A stretch of 34,559 bases of DNA from Galbitalea sp036271875 (GTDB taxonomy: Bacteria; Actinomycetota; Actinomycetes; Actinomycetales; Microbacteriaceae), in assembly GCA_036271875.1 (NCBI GenBank), contig DATAZU010000031.1, positions 1-34,559 on the forward strand, given 5' to 3'. The translations under genes and the position numbers were made by a program. The first letter of the stretch is position 1; every line of letters starts with the position of its first letter. This document shows positions 16,679 through 25,657 of the stretch, piece after piece. A model generated the notes under the pieces. That model made no database searches. It saw only the letters and a program-made list of their open reading frames with translations, and was not told where the DNA came from.

Positions 16679-18190
16679 ATGGCAGACGACGACACCGACG
16701 ACTTCGGCGAGGTGGACAGCGGAATTGTCGAGCGCCTCAACTCGCTCTCCGAAGCGGATGCTGCTCAGCGCGCGGCTTCCCTTCTCGCGGGCCTCCAGGA
16801 CTATGAGCTCGATGACGACGACCTCGATGTTCTCGAGAGCGTTACCGAAGACCCGGATGCAATCGTTTTTCTTCCGGCGCTTCCGGTTCTTGCGATTGTT
16901 GGTCGACCGAACGTCGGTAAGTCGGCTCTCGTCAATCGAATTCTTGGTCGTCGCGAAGCAGTTGTCGAGGATACTCCGGGAGTCACGCGCGACCGCGTGA
17001 ATTACAAGGGCGAGTGGAACAATCGCCGATTCACGATCGTCGACACCGGCGGATGGGAGCCGGATGCGCGTGGAATCAACGCATCCGTCGCGGCCCAGGC
17101 AGAAGTAGCCGTCGACCTTGCCGATGCCGTTCTCTTTGTCGTTGACGCAACCGTCGGAGCGACGTCGACCGATGAGCACGTTGTTCGCATGCTGCGCGCA
17201 ACGAAGAAGCCGGTGATTCTGGTCGCCAACAAGGTTGACGATCCACGTCAGGAGGCGGACGCATCCGTACTGTGGAGTTTGGGTCTCGGCGAACCGTGGC
17301 CGGTTTCCGCACTCCACGGACGTGGCGTTGCCGACCTTCTCGACAAAGTAATTACTGTTCTTCCCGAGGTCTCGGCGGTCGCCAAAGAGGAAGTGGGCGG
17401 CCCTCGTCGCGTCGCGATTCTTGGCCGACCCAATGTGGGAAAGTCGAGCCTCCTCAACAAAACGGCGGGCGAAGAGCGCGTTGTCGTCAACGATCTTGCG
17501 GGAACAACTCGCGATCCCGTCGATGAACAGGTCGAAATCGCCGGCAAGTACTGGCGCTTCGTTGACACTGCGGGCATCCGTCGTCGCGTCAACCTTGCCC
17601 AAGGTGCCGATTTCTACGCGACTCTTCGCACGACTGCGGCCCTCGAAAAGGCCGAGGTTGCAATCGTCATTATTGATGTGACAGAACCAGTCAGCGTTCA
17701 GGATTTGAAAATCGTTGATCTCGTTCTCGAGTCGGGTCGTGCCCTCGTTCTTGCCTTCAACAAGTGGGACCTTCTTGATGACGAGCGACGACGCTATCTG
17801 GAACGGGAAATCGAGCAGGATCTGAGTCACGTCTCCTGGGCGCCCCGGGTCAACATTTCTGCGAAAACCGGTCGGCACATGGAGAAGCTCGTTCCGGCTC
17901 TGGAAACTGCTCTCGAGTCGTGGGATACCCGAATCCCAACCGGTAAGTTCAATGCGCTCCTTGCCGAACTGACTGCAGAACATCCGCATCCGGTTCGCGG
18001 AGGTCGACAGCCTCGCATCCTTTTCGGGACTCAGGCCGCCTCGCGACCGCCGACGTTTGTTCTCTTCACGACCGGTTTCCTCGACCCGCAGTACCGGAGA
18101 TTCATTACTCGTCGACTTCGCGAGATTTTCGGATTCGAGGGAAGCCCGATCAACGTCAACATGCGAGTTCGCGAGCGCCGCCGCCGCTAG
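16679..18190 (+). CDS. der: Ribosome biogenesis GTPase Der (EngA)
   Basis: Der is an essential double-GTPase that assists 50S subunit assembly. The 503-residue protein has an acidic N-terminal extension of about 65 residues, a first G domain with GRPNVGKS (75-82) and DTPGVTRD, a second G domain with GRPNVGKS near 249 and DLAGTTRDPVD, NKWD as G4 of domain two, and a C-terminal KH-like domain ending in NVNMRVRERRRR. The extension is common in actinobacterial Der. The ATG lies 59 bases after cmk. Confidence 0.96.
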   Translation: MADDDTDDFGEVDSGIVERLNSLSEADAAQRAASLLAGLQDYELDDDDLDVLESVTEDPDAIVFLPALPVLAIVGRPNVGKSALVNRILGRREAVVEDTPGVTRDRVNYKGEWNNRRFTIVDTGGWEPDARGINASVAAQAEVAVDLADAVLFVVDATVGATSTDEHVVRMLRATKKPVILVANKVDDPRQEADASVLWSLGLGEPWPVSALHGRGVADLLDKVITVLPEVSAVAKEEVGGPRRVAILGRPNVGKSSLLNKTAGEERVVVNDLAGTTRDPVDEQVEIAGKYWRFVDTAGIRRRVNLAQGADFYATLRTTAALEKAEVAIVIIDVTEPVSVQDLKIVDLVLESGRALVLAFNKWDLLDDERRRYLEREIEQDLSHVSWAPRVNISAKTGRHMEKLVPALETALESWDTRIPTGKFNALLAELTAEHPHPVRGGRQPRILFGTQAASRPPTFVLFTTGFLDPQYRRFITRRLREIFGFEGSPINVNMRVRERRRR

Positions 18191-18335
18191 GGTCGTGGTC
18201 CCGGGTGGTTTCCTATCCCTCGAGTCGATTTCCCGATCTCTCGGGTTGAGTAGGCGCGAGACCAAGTCGCCGCCGTCATCGAGACGCCGCCACGCAGACT
18301 TTACTGCCATCCCTGCTTGAATTGACCCCGTGCCA

Positions 18336-19604
18336 ATGTCGAACCATCTCAAATCGCTGACCGAGTTCATCCAAGCCTCTCCTTCTTCCTTTCACGCGGT
18401 CGCTGAAGTGGCTCGCCAGCTCTCGGCCGCAGGGTTTACCGAGGTGGATGAAGCCGAGAGCTGGGATTCCGACGCCGGCAATCGCTTCGTCGTTCGCGAC
18501 GGAGCAATCGTTGCGTGGCGGCAGCCGGCGTCCGCTGGGCCTATTACTCCGTTTCGGATCGTGGGTTCACACACCGATTCGCCGGGTTTCAAGCTCAAGC
18601 CACAGCCGACTACCGGGCAACTGGGCTGGCTGCAGGCTGGTGTCGAGGTCTATGGCGGTCCTCTGTTCAATTCCTGGCTCGATCGCGAGCTGGAGTTCGC
18701 TGGTCGTCTCGCATTTCGGGATGGGTCAACAGCACTCGTGCGCACCGGTGCTCTACTCCGGTTTCCGCAGTTGGCCGTTCATCTCGATCGGGCAGTCAAT
18801 ACTGAGGGCCTCAAGCTTGACCCACAGCGTCACCTTAATCCGGTCGTCGGTCTTGGCGACGTCGATCAGGCCGATCTCGTTGGTCACCTTGCCCGACTTG
18901 CCGGACAAACGGCTGCCGAAGTCGCCGGTTACGACATCTCGGTCGCCGATACGCAGCCGCCAGCCGTTTTCGGTCTCGACGACGCACTCTTTGCGAGCGG
19001 TCGTCTCGACAATCTTTCTTCGGTACATTCGTCGCTTACGGCCTTCCTCGGATCATCCGGGCGGTCCGACTCGATCACCGTTCTCGCGGCTTTCGATCAT
19101 GAAGAGGTCGGTTCGGAGACTCGTTCCGGCGCGAGTGGCCCTTTCTTGTCGGACGTTCTCACTCGAATAGCGGACGGACTTGGGGCGACCGCGTCCGATC
19201 GTCTTCGTGCGCTTTCGTCGTCATGGTGTTTGTCGGCTGATGCTGGTCATGCTGTTCATCCGAACTACCCGGAGAAGCACGATCCGGTCAATCGTCCGAT
19301 TGCGGGCGCAGGTCCGATCCTTAAGATCAATGCGAACCAGCGCTATGCGACGGATGCCCTTGGTGCGGCCGAATGGGCTCGGGCCTGCGATGCGGCAGGC
19401 GTTGCGTATCAGGAGTTTGTGTCCAACAACGCCATTCCGTGCGGATCGACGATTGGTCCATTGACCGCGACCAGGCTCGGTATTCGAACGGTTGACGTCG
19501 GCCTTGCCCTCCTTTCAATGCATTCGGCTCGTGAACTTGCCGGAGCGGTGGATCCCGAGAACTTCAGTCGAGCTATTGGGTCGTTTCTCGCCTTGGCTGA
19601 CTAG
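18336..19604 (+). CDS. apeB: M18 family aminopeptidase
   Basis: This dinuclear-metal exopeptidase probably removes N-terminal residues, preferring acidic ones in characterised family members. The protein of about 422 residues shows the M18 metal-site segments GSHTDSPGFKLKP (N-terminal H and D ligands), FDHEEVGSETRSGA (acidic catalytic pair and ligand), SADAGHAVHPNYPEKHDP and the C-terminal DVGLALLSMHSARE histidine ligand. Length is typical. ATG 18336 and in-frame GTG 18330 are both possible and neither has a strong Shine-Dalgarno sequence. The 145-base gap after der holds no clear terminator, only a weak CCCGA/TCGGG stem near 18232-18245. Confidence 0.92.
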   Translation: MSNHLKSLTEFIQASPSSFHAVAEVARQLSAAGFTEVDEAESWDSDAGNRFVVRDGAIVAWRQPASAGPITPFRIVGSHTDSPGFKLKPQPTTGQLGWLQAGVEVYGGPLFNSWLDRELEFAGRLAFRDGSTALVRTGALLRFPQLAVHLDRAVNTEGLKLDPQRHLNPVVGLGDVDQADLVGHLARLAGQTAAEVAGYDISVADTQPPAVFGLDDALFASGRLDNLSSVHSSLTAFLGSSGRSDSITVLAAFDHEEVGSETRSGASGPFLSDVLTRIADGLGATASDRLRALSSSWCLSADAGHAVHPNYPEKHDPVNRPIAGAGPILKINANQRYATDALGAAEWARACDAAGVAYQEFVSNNAIPCGSTIGPLTATRLGIRTVDVGLALLSMHSARELAGAVDPENFSRAIGSFLALAD

Positions 19605-19634
19605 CTGTACTCGCCAGCCGACTGGTCAAGTGAC

Positions 19635-19656
19635 GGATGGATGGATGGATGGATGG
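19635..19656. repeat. GGAT tetranucleotide microsatellite
   Basis: Five consecutive GGAT units plus a partial unit lie between the aminopeptidase stop and the VOC-type gene. Each unit contains an ATG, and the 4-base period places ATGs in all three frames. Length changes could therefore alter any upstream translation start for the next gene. Confidence 0.9.
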
Positions 19657-19663
19657 TCCGTGT

Positions 19664-19683
19664 CCGGGGTTCACTGACCCCGG
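19664..19683 (+). terminator. GC-rich hairpin, possible terminator
   Basis: CCGGGGT and ACCCCGG form a perfect 7-base stem around TCACTG, about 60 bases after the aminopeptidase stop. There is no clear T tract (CGGACTCCTTTC follows), so efficiency is uncertain. Confidence 0.5.
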
Positions 19684-19714
19684 CGGACTCCTTTCGGCCG
19701 TGCCGGTATCTGCG

Positions 19715-19720
19715 TAGGTT
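19715..19720 (+). promoter_or_regulatory. Candidate -10 element of a leaderless transcript
   Basis: TAGGTT matches TANNNT and ends seven bases before ATG 19728. No ribosome-binding site is visible, which again suggests leaderless initiation. Confidence 0.4.
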
Positions 19721-19727
19721 GGGTCGT

Positions 19728-20198
19728 ATGCAGTCAGTTCATCCGTTTTTGTGGTTTGAGTCCGGCGCCGATGAGGCGGCTGACCTATACGTTGGTCTCC
19801 TTGGCGGCTCGATTCTGGGAAAGCGCGAGTGGGGACCGGGTGGTCCGTCGCCCGAGGGTTCGCTCATGTCGGTCTCATTCGAGATTTCGGGTTGTCAGTA
19901 CGAAGCATTCAACGGCGGACCGCACGAGCCGTTCAACGACTCCTTTTCGATGTGGGCCACGGTCGATAGCCAGGAGGACCTGGACAGGATCTGGGATGGA
20001 CTAATCGCCGGTGGTGGAGCGGGAGTCGCCTGCGGCTGGCTTCGCGATCGGTTTGGTGTTCGGTGGCAGATTGTTCCGTCGATCCTGATGAAGCTGCTCA
20101 CAGATCCGGATCCCGCGCGAGCTTCTCGGGCCATGCAGGCCATGCTTAGCAGCGTGAAGTTCGACATTGCCGGGCTGAAAGCGGCAGCCGACGGCTAG
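19728..20198 (+). CDS. VOC superfamily (PhnB/glyoxalase-like) protein
   Basis: This 156-residue protein resembles the PhnB-like/3-demethylubiquinone methyltransferase-like branch of the vicinal oxygen chelate fold. It opens with HPFLWFESGADEAADLYVGLL, then has YEAFNGGPHEPFNDSFSMWATVDSQEDLDRIWDGLIAGG and ends its core with GWLRDRFGVRWQIVPSIL. That WLRDRFGVRWQIVP-type ending is the recognisable mark. Its enzymatic role, if any, is unknown. ATG 19728 is preferred over an upstream in-frame start at 19641 inside the microsatellite. Its TAG stop overlaps the stop of the convergent HNH gene. Confidence 0.85.
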   Translation: MQSVHPFLWFESGADEAADLYVGLLGGSILGKREWGPGGPSPEGSLMSVSFEISGCQYEAFNGGPHEPFNDSFSMWATVDSQEDLDRIWDGLIAGGGAGVACGWLRDRFGVRWQIVPSILMKLLTDPDPARASRAMQAMLSSVKFDIAGLKAAADG

Positions 20199-21730
20199 CT
20201 CGCACTTGCGTGCGCCATCGCCGCAATGATCGGGTTCTTGCTCGGCATTTCGACAAGTGTCTGACTCGGATCCATCGACTTCGGCAGCTTCAACCAGTAG
20301 GTTGCGCGGTCTTGGATTATCTCCGCGCCCAGTTCGTGGATCAGCATGTGGTGATATCGGCACAGGAGGATCGCATTGATGATGTCCGTTCGACCGTGGT
20401 CTCGTGCCCACTGCAGTATGTGATGTGCCTCGGTCCAGGACGGGGGCTTATCACATCCGGGATAGCGGCATCCACCGTCTCTGACCGCTAACCCGGTGCG
20501 CTGTCTCTTTGTGAACAGTCGCTGTTCGCGACCAACGTCGATGAGATTCCCGTTTTCGTCGAAGAGAACGCCGACCTGCCCACCTTCGCAGAGGTATTCT
20601 TCCAGTTTTTCGACGGTGATCTTGCTCAGAGAACCTTCGAGTGAGGCTGTCCCGCGCCGCTCCATGAGCACTTTGTCGGTCACAATCACGCGAACGGGAG
20701 CGCGACCCGCACCCGGGACGATTGAAGGGTCAACGCGGAGACCGTTCTGAAACACCTGGACAAATCCATCGGCGGCGACCTGCTCGAAAGTGCGAGTGTC
20801 TTCGAGCTGAATTTGAGCTGCACTCTTACGGATTGGGTTTCCGGCCTCGTCCGTTTGCGGAAATCGCGGGCCACCGGTCCGTGAGGCCAGCATCAGTTTG
20901 AGGGCGGTGTAGATGTCGGCGCCGCCATCTTCGTCGGGGATCGACCACGAACCGCCCGACATTCCATCTCTCTGCCAAGTGCGGACATAGCGCAGCTGTG
21001 CACGCTTCTTCTGCCCACGTGCGACGGCCTCGAGGTCGAGTTCACTTCGGGCGACTCGTGCCAGCTTGAGCAGTGCTTCGGGGGAAATCTTGCCGGCATC
21101 CCGCAACAGCGTGGCTTCGGCGAGGCGCAGCCGGTCCATTGTGATTGCCGCATCCGGCTTGCCGAGCCCCTTGCGGATTGCGTCTGCCGCGGCGAGCGAA
21201 ATGTCGCCGGTGACCGTAGCCGCGGCAAGCGGTGATACCGGCGGCTGCGCGCCATCTGTGAGCACTGGGTATGTGAACACCGGGTGTGTGGGTACCGGGT
21301 CTGAAGGTACCGGGTCTGTCGGTGCGGGGCCCGGATGCGCCGGACCGGCGCCATCGTGTTCGGCGAACCCTGCCTCGGCATCCATCAGGGCATTGGCATC
21401 GTGTTCGGCTGCTGCGACGACCTCGCCCATCCGCGCAAGCTTCGTCGCCTCGTCAATCGAGCCGCCGGTGAGCGACTGGATCAAGATCGCCGGCGTCGCG
21501 GATCCGTTGCTTCGAGCCAGTCCGGCGTTGCCGAACTGATGGGACGATCGCTTAGCGATTTCTGACGACAGGAGAACTTCGTATGCCTGAAGCCCACGAC
21601 GATGAGCGGTGATCAGCTTCATCCCCTCGAGCACGCTGGCGTCATCCAGAGCCGCGATGTCTTCGGGCGCGGTACCGAGCGTGGCGACAGCGGACGCTGA
21701 CTCCAGAAGCTGCTCGGCGAGATTTGACAT
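20195..21730 (-). CDS. DUF222/HNH endonuclease domain protein (13E12-like)
   Basis: This 511-residue protein belongs to the large actinobacterial DUF222-HNH family, often present in several copies per genome and probably mobile or selfish. The N-terminal two thirds is helical DUF222-like. The C-terminal HNH nuclease has a zinc-knuckle-like CRYPGC (421-426), the catalytic AHH pair (H436-H437) and CRYHH (C457, H460, H461). A proline-rich insert of repeated DPVP-type units (about 133-158) is encoded by a 15-base minisatellite. Biological function is not established. It is convergent with the VOC gene, their stops sharing CTAG, and divergent from the second NUDIX gene. Confidence 0.88.
   Translation of the reverse strand: MSNLAEQLLESASAVATLGTAPEDIAALDDASVLEGMKLITAHRRGLQAYEVLLSSEIAKRSSHQFGNAGLARSNGSATPAILIQSLTGGSIDEATKLARMGEVVAAAEHDANALMDAEAGFAEHDGAGPAHPGPAPTDPVPSDPVPTHPVFTYPVLTDGAQPPVSPLAAATVTGDISLAAADAIRKGLGKPDAAITMDRLRLAEATLLRDAGKISPEALLKLARVARSELDLEAVARGQKKRAQLRYVRTWQRDGMSGGSWSIPDEDGGADIYTALKLMLASRTGGPRFPQTDEAGNPIRKSAAQIQLEDTRTFEQVAADGFVQVFQNGLRVDPSIVPGAGRAPVRVIVTDKVLMERRGTASLEGSLSKITVEKLEEYLCEGGQVGVLFDENGNLIDVGREQRLFTKRQRTGLAVRDGGCRYPGCDKPPSWTEAHHILQWARDHGRTDIINAILLCRYHHMLIHELGAEIIQDRATYWLKLPKSMDPSQTLVEMPSKNPIIAAMAHASAS
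21258..21332. repeat. 15-bp minisatellite inside the HNH gene
   Basis: Five imperfect 15-base units with the core GTACCGGGTCT or variants lie head to tail and keep the frame. They encode the proline-rich TDPVP/SDPVP/THPVF/TYPVL/TDG stretch on the minus strand. Copy number probably varies between strains. Confidence 0.75.
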
Positions 21731-21837
21731 AACACAATTGTCGCAGGGCGAGCAATGAGGTTCGAAAGTTTATTCTAATCTGTGGAGAACTTCTCGCGGC
21801 TCGCGAGGCAGCCGAAACAGGGCAGACTGGAGGGGTG

Positions 21838-22317
21838 ATGCTTCCGCCATCCTTGCCTCCGATGGGAGAGCGAGATCCAGGAGATGCCTGGGTTGAGGGT
21901 CCCGATGGCCAGCGATTCTGGGGCCGTTTTGGAGCTGCTGGTCTTGTGGTCTGGGATCCGGCGGTTGGCATCCTGATGCAGCATCGGGTCGCGTGGAGCC
22001 ATTTTGGTGGCACATGGGGCGTTCCCGGGGGAGCACGCAAGCAGGGCGAGTCGGCTGAAGCTGCCGCACTTCGCGAGGCGGCCGAGGAGGCGAGTGTTCC
22101 GAGCGTAGATCTGCGCATCCTTCACACTTCCGTTTTGGATCTCGGATTCTGGTCGTACACCACCGTGATTGCCCAGGCACTGGAACCGTTCGATGCCGTT
22201 GTCGCCGATCAGGAAAGTCACGAACTGCGCTGGGTGCCGGTGGATGAGGTGGATGCTCTTCCCCTTCACCCTGGTTTCGCCGCCGCGTGGCCCGAGCTCA
22301 AGACGTGGCTGCGGTAA
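21838..22317 (+). CDS. NUDIX hydrolase
   Basis: This protein of about 159 residues should hydrolyse a nucleoside diphosphate-linked substrate. The NUDIX box reads GARKQGE, then REAAEEASV (66-88 counted from GTG 21835). The G before the last position is replaced by S, a common tolerated change. Flanking VPGG and WVPVDEVDALPLHPGF are family-typical. ATG 21838 follows GTG 21835 directly, and GGAGG ends a few bases upstream, so either may be used. TAATCT at about 21775-21780 is a plausible -10. Substrate cannot be predicted. Confidence 0.87.
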   Translation: MLPPSLPPMGERDPGDAWVEGPDGQRFWGRFGAAGLVVWDPAVGILMQHRVAWSHFGGTWGVPGGARKQGESAEAAALREAAEEASVPSVDLRILHTSVLDLGFWSYTTVIAQALEPFDAVVADQESHELRWVPVDEVDALPLHPGFAAAWPELKTWLR

Positions 22318-22350
22318 GCTTTTCGAGTTGTCCGCGAGGACCGCGAGCCA

Positions 22351-22424
<74 letters not shown>

Positions 22425-22469
22425 CAATGGGGCAGTTCTAGGAACTGTTCCAAGAACTGGCCAAAAAGT

Positions 22470-22508
22470 AATCGCTCCGGAGAATTCTCCGGAGCGATTC
22501 TTTGTTTG
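22470..22508 (+). terminator. Perfect-palindrome terminator after tRNA-Pro
   Basis: AATCGCTCCGGAGAA followed immediately by its reverse complement (22470-22499) gives a 30-base perfect palindrome, with CTTTGTTT after it. It is a strong rho-independent terminator about 45 bases downstream of the tRNA. Confidence 0.88.
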
Positions 22509-22643
22509 GGTGAGATTCGAGTTCATCCACAGTTGGCTACTCGTCCAATGTGCTTGGCCGCGCTGACGCGATCAGGCTTCAGCGGCGTTTTAGGCGCGCC
22601 AAATTGTTCGGAATAGCTGGTGGGCTTTGCCTTTCGGCGGTGT
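22509..22643. other. Gene-free junction between tRNA terminator and the mobile block
   Basis: No convincing gene is seen in these 135 bases. This is where the left end of the element carrying the transposase-like gene should lie. The strand around 22621-22645 has weak inverted similarity to 26697-26725, but not enough to call terminal repeats. Confidence 0.5.
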
Positions 22644-24566
22644 TCAGGCTGGTGTCGGCCTATGTCGTGAGATGCACGACTTCGGGCTGGTGGCAGGTTC
22701 AGGTCGTGCGCCGGGTGGATAGGTCCCCGTATACGGGTTGTGCCATACGCCGTCGCGTCGCCGCACCTTCGATGTGGATACGGGACCGGAAACGATTTTC
22801 TTCGACGCGACCCAGGCTTTACGGAGGAAGCTAGCAATCTTTCTGAGGTTGTAGTTCGTGAGCAGGATTGTCACGAAAAGCTGGGCAGCGGCGAACCCCC
22901 GCACACACCGCCGCGAGGATTCTTCTACAACCTCGTGAGCCTGGTCCTTGATTCCGGCGTTGAGCGACTCGATCGAGTTGCGAGCGTGCTTGTGGAAGGC
23001 GTGCCATTCCTTGCTCTTGTAGTCGAATGCCTGCTTCTGGCGCATGCCGTCCGATTCGTTGAACGAGACCGAATGCTGCGTGCAAATCTTCTCCGGAAAC
23101 TCGGGAACCTGCTCGGGGTCGACCTCTCGCCGCTCCTTATCGGGCGCGCCCTTCGCGAGCTCTTTGAGTGGGCAGAGTACGGTCGCGCTCGGCCCCGAGG
23201 CGGGGCACATCATTGGTACTCGTCCTTTTTCATCGGGCTTCTCTTTTGGACGCAGTTCAAAATAGGTGCGCTCCTTATGGCGCAGGTAGAGAGTGTCCTC
23301 GTCGATTGGGTTGTCCTTCTTGAGGTGATCCTGTGTTGCGCTCTTCAGCTCCTTCGGCATCGCTGGGCAGTAGAACTTGCCCTCGATGAGTTCGGCGCCG
23401 GCTTTGGTGGCTTGAACGCCGAGACGATCGACACGGTATTCGGTCGAGGGAGTAAAGCCGAGATTGAACGTTGGTTCGTGCAGGCGTTCGACGACAGCGT
23501 TCGCAAAGTAGGCCTTATCGGCATCGACGAGCCCCGGCAGTAGATCGGGGTCGAGATCCTTGGTCGCGCGCATTAGCTCGACCGCTTCTTCTGAGACGCC
23601 GATGTTCGGCATGCTTAGAGTGAACGCAGTGGCGACCTGAGGGCAATGTCCTGCTTCTTTGGCATCCGCGTTGACCCGGACTGCGATGTTTGCCATCCAG
23701 CCCCAGTCGACGCTCATGCCGTCGTACTTACCACCGCGACCGGGCGCGGTCGGATCGACGCTTCCCCTTGGAAGATCTGGGTGCTCCGCTTTCGTGACGT
23801 AGTAGCCGGCGAACGCGTCGACCGGCCCTGGCTTCAGTTGGCGGCGCGTCTTGCCGACTTCCTCGCGAACCCGCTGCGGCAGCCCTTTTCGGGAGAACCC
23901 CTTCTTCGTCGGCGGTTTGATGAAGGTCTGGTCCAGCGAAAAGTCGATGCGCTTGGTTGCCCGGCGGAGCCGACGCGGTTGCTCCATGAACGACATTGTC
24001 AGGAACGACTTGGTCAGTTCGTCCAGTCGCGCCTTCACGACAACCTCTCGCTCGACGTCATGCGCGTCGAGAATTTCTTTGATTTCTGTGTACGTGAGTG
24101 CGAGGTAGCGTCGCTGTGGGTACGGATCGATGGGCTTGATGAGCCGATGGAACGCGTTGTGGGTGTTCCGATACCAGCGTCGGCTCTCCAGGGCGCCAGC
24201 TTCCAAGCCGGCTGCGGGCACAGGCAGCCCAAGGTCGAGTCGGGCCTGGGGTGAGAGCCGATATTGAAACAGCTCGGCCAGGTTGGTGATCAGGAGTGGG
24301 GCATGTTCGGATGCGAGTACCGTCAGTCCGACCAGGATGGCTTCATCTCCGATCAGCATGGGACGGCCGCCTGCTCCGACCGCTGGGTTATCTTGGCGGC
24401 GCCACTGAGCGAGTGATTCGACGACGCCGGTGGTCGCCACTCGGCGGCGGGCAACCTCAATCGTCTCGTCGTCGACGAATGCATGGGAACTAGATGTGCG
24501 GAATATCTCTCTTTCGCTAATGCCTCCAAAGTCCGTTTCTTCGGTCGCTCCTCCGTTGGAAATCAT
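22644..24566 (-). CDS. DDE-type transposase-like protein, 640 residues
   Basis: This large protein has the marks of an RNase H-fold DDE transposase of the broad IS4/IS5/IS1182 type. A first aspartate lies in IDFSLDQTF (D208 or D212). The second is in VDADKAYF (D350), matching the aDkGY pattern. The third region RNSIESLNAGIK (R529, E533, K540) matches R-x3-E-x6-K. A cysteine-containing insert (FYCP...MMCPASG...LCPLKE, about 399-470) between the second D and the E resembles a zinc-binding insert. The size is well above a typical IS transposase. ATG 24566 overlaps the stop of the preceding gene (ATGA), so they are coupled. A longer frame back to 24761 would run over that gene and was rejected. 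No terminal inverted repeats could be fixed. Confidence 0.75.
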   Translation of the reverse strand: MISNGGATEETDFGGISEREIFRTSSSHAFVDDETIEVARRRVATTGVVESLAQWRRQDNPAVGAGGRPMLIGDEAILVGLTVLASEHAPLLITNLAELFQYRLSPQARLDLGLPVPAAGLEAGALESRRWYRNTHNAFHRLIKPIDPYPQRRYLALTYTEIKEILDAHDVEREVVVKARLDELTKSFLTMSFMEQPRRLRRATKRIDFSLDQTFIKPPTKKGFSRKGLPQRVREEVGKTRRQLKPGPVDAFAGYYVTKAEHPDLPRGSVDPTAPGRGGKYDGMSVDWGWMANIAVRVNADAKEAGHCPQVATAFTLSMPNIGVSEEAVELMRATKDLDPDLLPGLVDADKAYFANAVVERLHEPTFNLGFTPSTEYRVDRLGVQATKAGAELIEGKFYCPAMPKELKSATQDHLKKDNPIDEDTLYLRHKERTYFELRPKEKPDEKGRVPMMCPASGPSATVLCPLKELAKGAPDKERREVDPEQVPEFPEKICTQHSVSFNESDGMRQKQAFDYKSKEWHAFHKHARNSIESLNAGIKDQAHEVVEESSRRCVRGFAAAQLFVTILLTNYNLRKIASFLRKAWVASKKIVSGPVSTSKVRRRDGVWHNPYTGTYPPGARPEPATSPKSCISRHRPTPA

Positions 24567-25546
24567 CGGGTCACCGCCGAGGTGATCTGGCTGAGGTGAG
24601 TTGCGAGCGCAGCGGGTTTGGCGTGGTTGAGGTATCTCTGCAAGCCCGAGGCGGAGCTCATGCCCGCGAGTTGGAGTATGAGCGGCAAGGGGATTGCTGC
24701 ATCGAGGAGGGCGACAATCCAACCGCAATTGAGTCTTGCGGCGCTCGGACGAGGCTGGCATGGATGGTCGGTGAGGAACAGTTGCAGAACGCGCGGGGGA
24801 TATTCGCGAATTCGGATCCCGTGAAAGAGGTCACCCGTTTCGCGCCCTTCGAGGCTGCGCGCAAGTACGCGGTTCCAGGGTTCGGCCACGGGAACTAGCC
24901 GCGGCTTGTCGCCGCGCACGTTCACGAACATCACGCCCTCGTGGACGGCCACGTCCTCGACTTGCGCCGCTATGAGTTCGGCAGCGCTCAGTCCTGCTCC
25001 TCCGCATCCGCCGAGGAGTGCCCAGGCATTGCGGCGCTTCAGGATTGTCGTGAGCCCGTTGGCCCAGCTGAGTAGTGTTGCGAGCTCCTTGGATGTGTAG
25101 GGGGCGCGGTGTTCTTTGTGGGTGCCGAAACGGATGAGGTCTGCACGTCGCGGCTTGATGCTGTCTTCCAGCTCGATGAGCTGGCGTTGAACGCCCCACC
25201 GGTAGATGCTGCTGTGCTTGGGGAGCACTTCGGCAAGGTAGAGCCGCCGGTCGTTCTCAGCGAAGACACCCTGAATGTTCAGCTCTCCGCCGTTGCGTGC
25301 CCACCACCACGCGACGTACCGGCTGGTCATGGTCATGAGCCGACGTGCGTTGTCGAAGGTTCGCGGTTTCATGGAGAGAACGCAACTGATGACGAATTCA
25401 CGGGTCGCCTCCCACTGCGTGGCGGAAAGTCGTGGTTCGTAGTTGGTGATGATGCGCCAGGTCCAGTCGGGCATCGTCGGGTCGACGTGCCGAAGCGTTT
25501 CGATGTTGGTTGGCACGGGCTTGTCGGTGAGTCGGTGTTTGATCAT
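24563..25546 (-). CDS. Degenerate tyrosine recombinase-like protein, second of pair
   Basis: This 327-residue protein follows the tyrosine recombinase layout: a helical N-terminal half (about 40-125) and a C-terminal half with LLGGCGGAGLSAAELIAAQVEDV (in pieces, 177-199). There the catalytic arginine of the GARISE box is replaced (GAGLSAAE). GDKPRLVPV (212-220) aligns with the beta-hairpin that carries the lysine. In the box II position, PSAARLNCGWIVALL keeps R271 but lacks the histidine. The GH motif is AGMSS. A tyrosine (Y305) is near the end. It is paralogous to the next upstream protein. ATG 25546 is the first start codon after an upstream in-frame stop and has no clear Shine-Dalgarno sequence. 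The stop is ATGA-coupled to the transposase-like gene. Confidence 0.6.
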   Translation of the reverse strand: MIKHRLTDKPVPTNIETLRHVDPTMPDWTWRIITNYEPRLSATQWEATREFVISCVLSMKPRTFDNARRLMTMTSRYVAWWWARNGGELNIQGVFAENDRRLYLAEVLPKHSSIYRWGVQRQLIELEDSIKPRRADLIRFGTHKEHRAPYTSKELATLLSWANGLTTILKRRNAWALLGGCGGAGLSAAELIAAQVEDVAVHEGVMFVNVRGDKPRLVPVAEPWNRVLARSLEGRETGDLFHGIRIREYPPRVLQLFLTDHPCQPRPSAARLNCGWIVALLDAAIPLPLILQLAGMSSASGLQRYLNHAKPAALATHLSQITSAVTR

Positions 25547-25657
25547 GCGGAATGCGTGTGCGGCGCTTTTCGGAGTATTGGAAAATTGAAGCCAAAATCA
25601 GTCGAGATGTCGCCACGCCGCCGCGGGAAGTGCAGATCAGAGTAAGGAAAACTCTTT

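Noticed and set aside
18232..18245. CCCGA/TCGGG stem after der
   Set aside because: Five base pairs and no T run are too weak to call a terminator.
16616..18370. Long open frame on the minus strand opposite der, 584 codons
   Set aside because: It is a shadow of codon bias in the real der gene. The product has no recognisable domain and spans the whole of der antisense.
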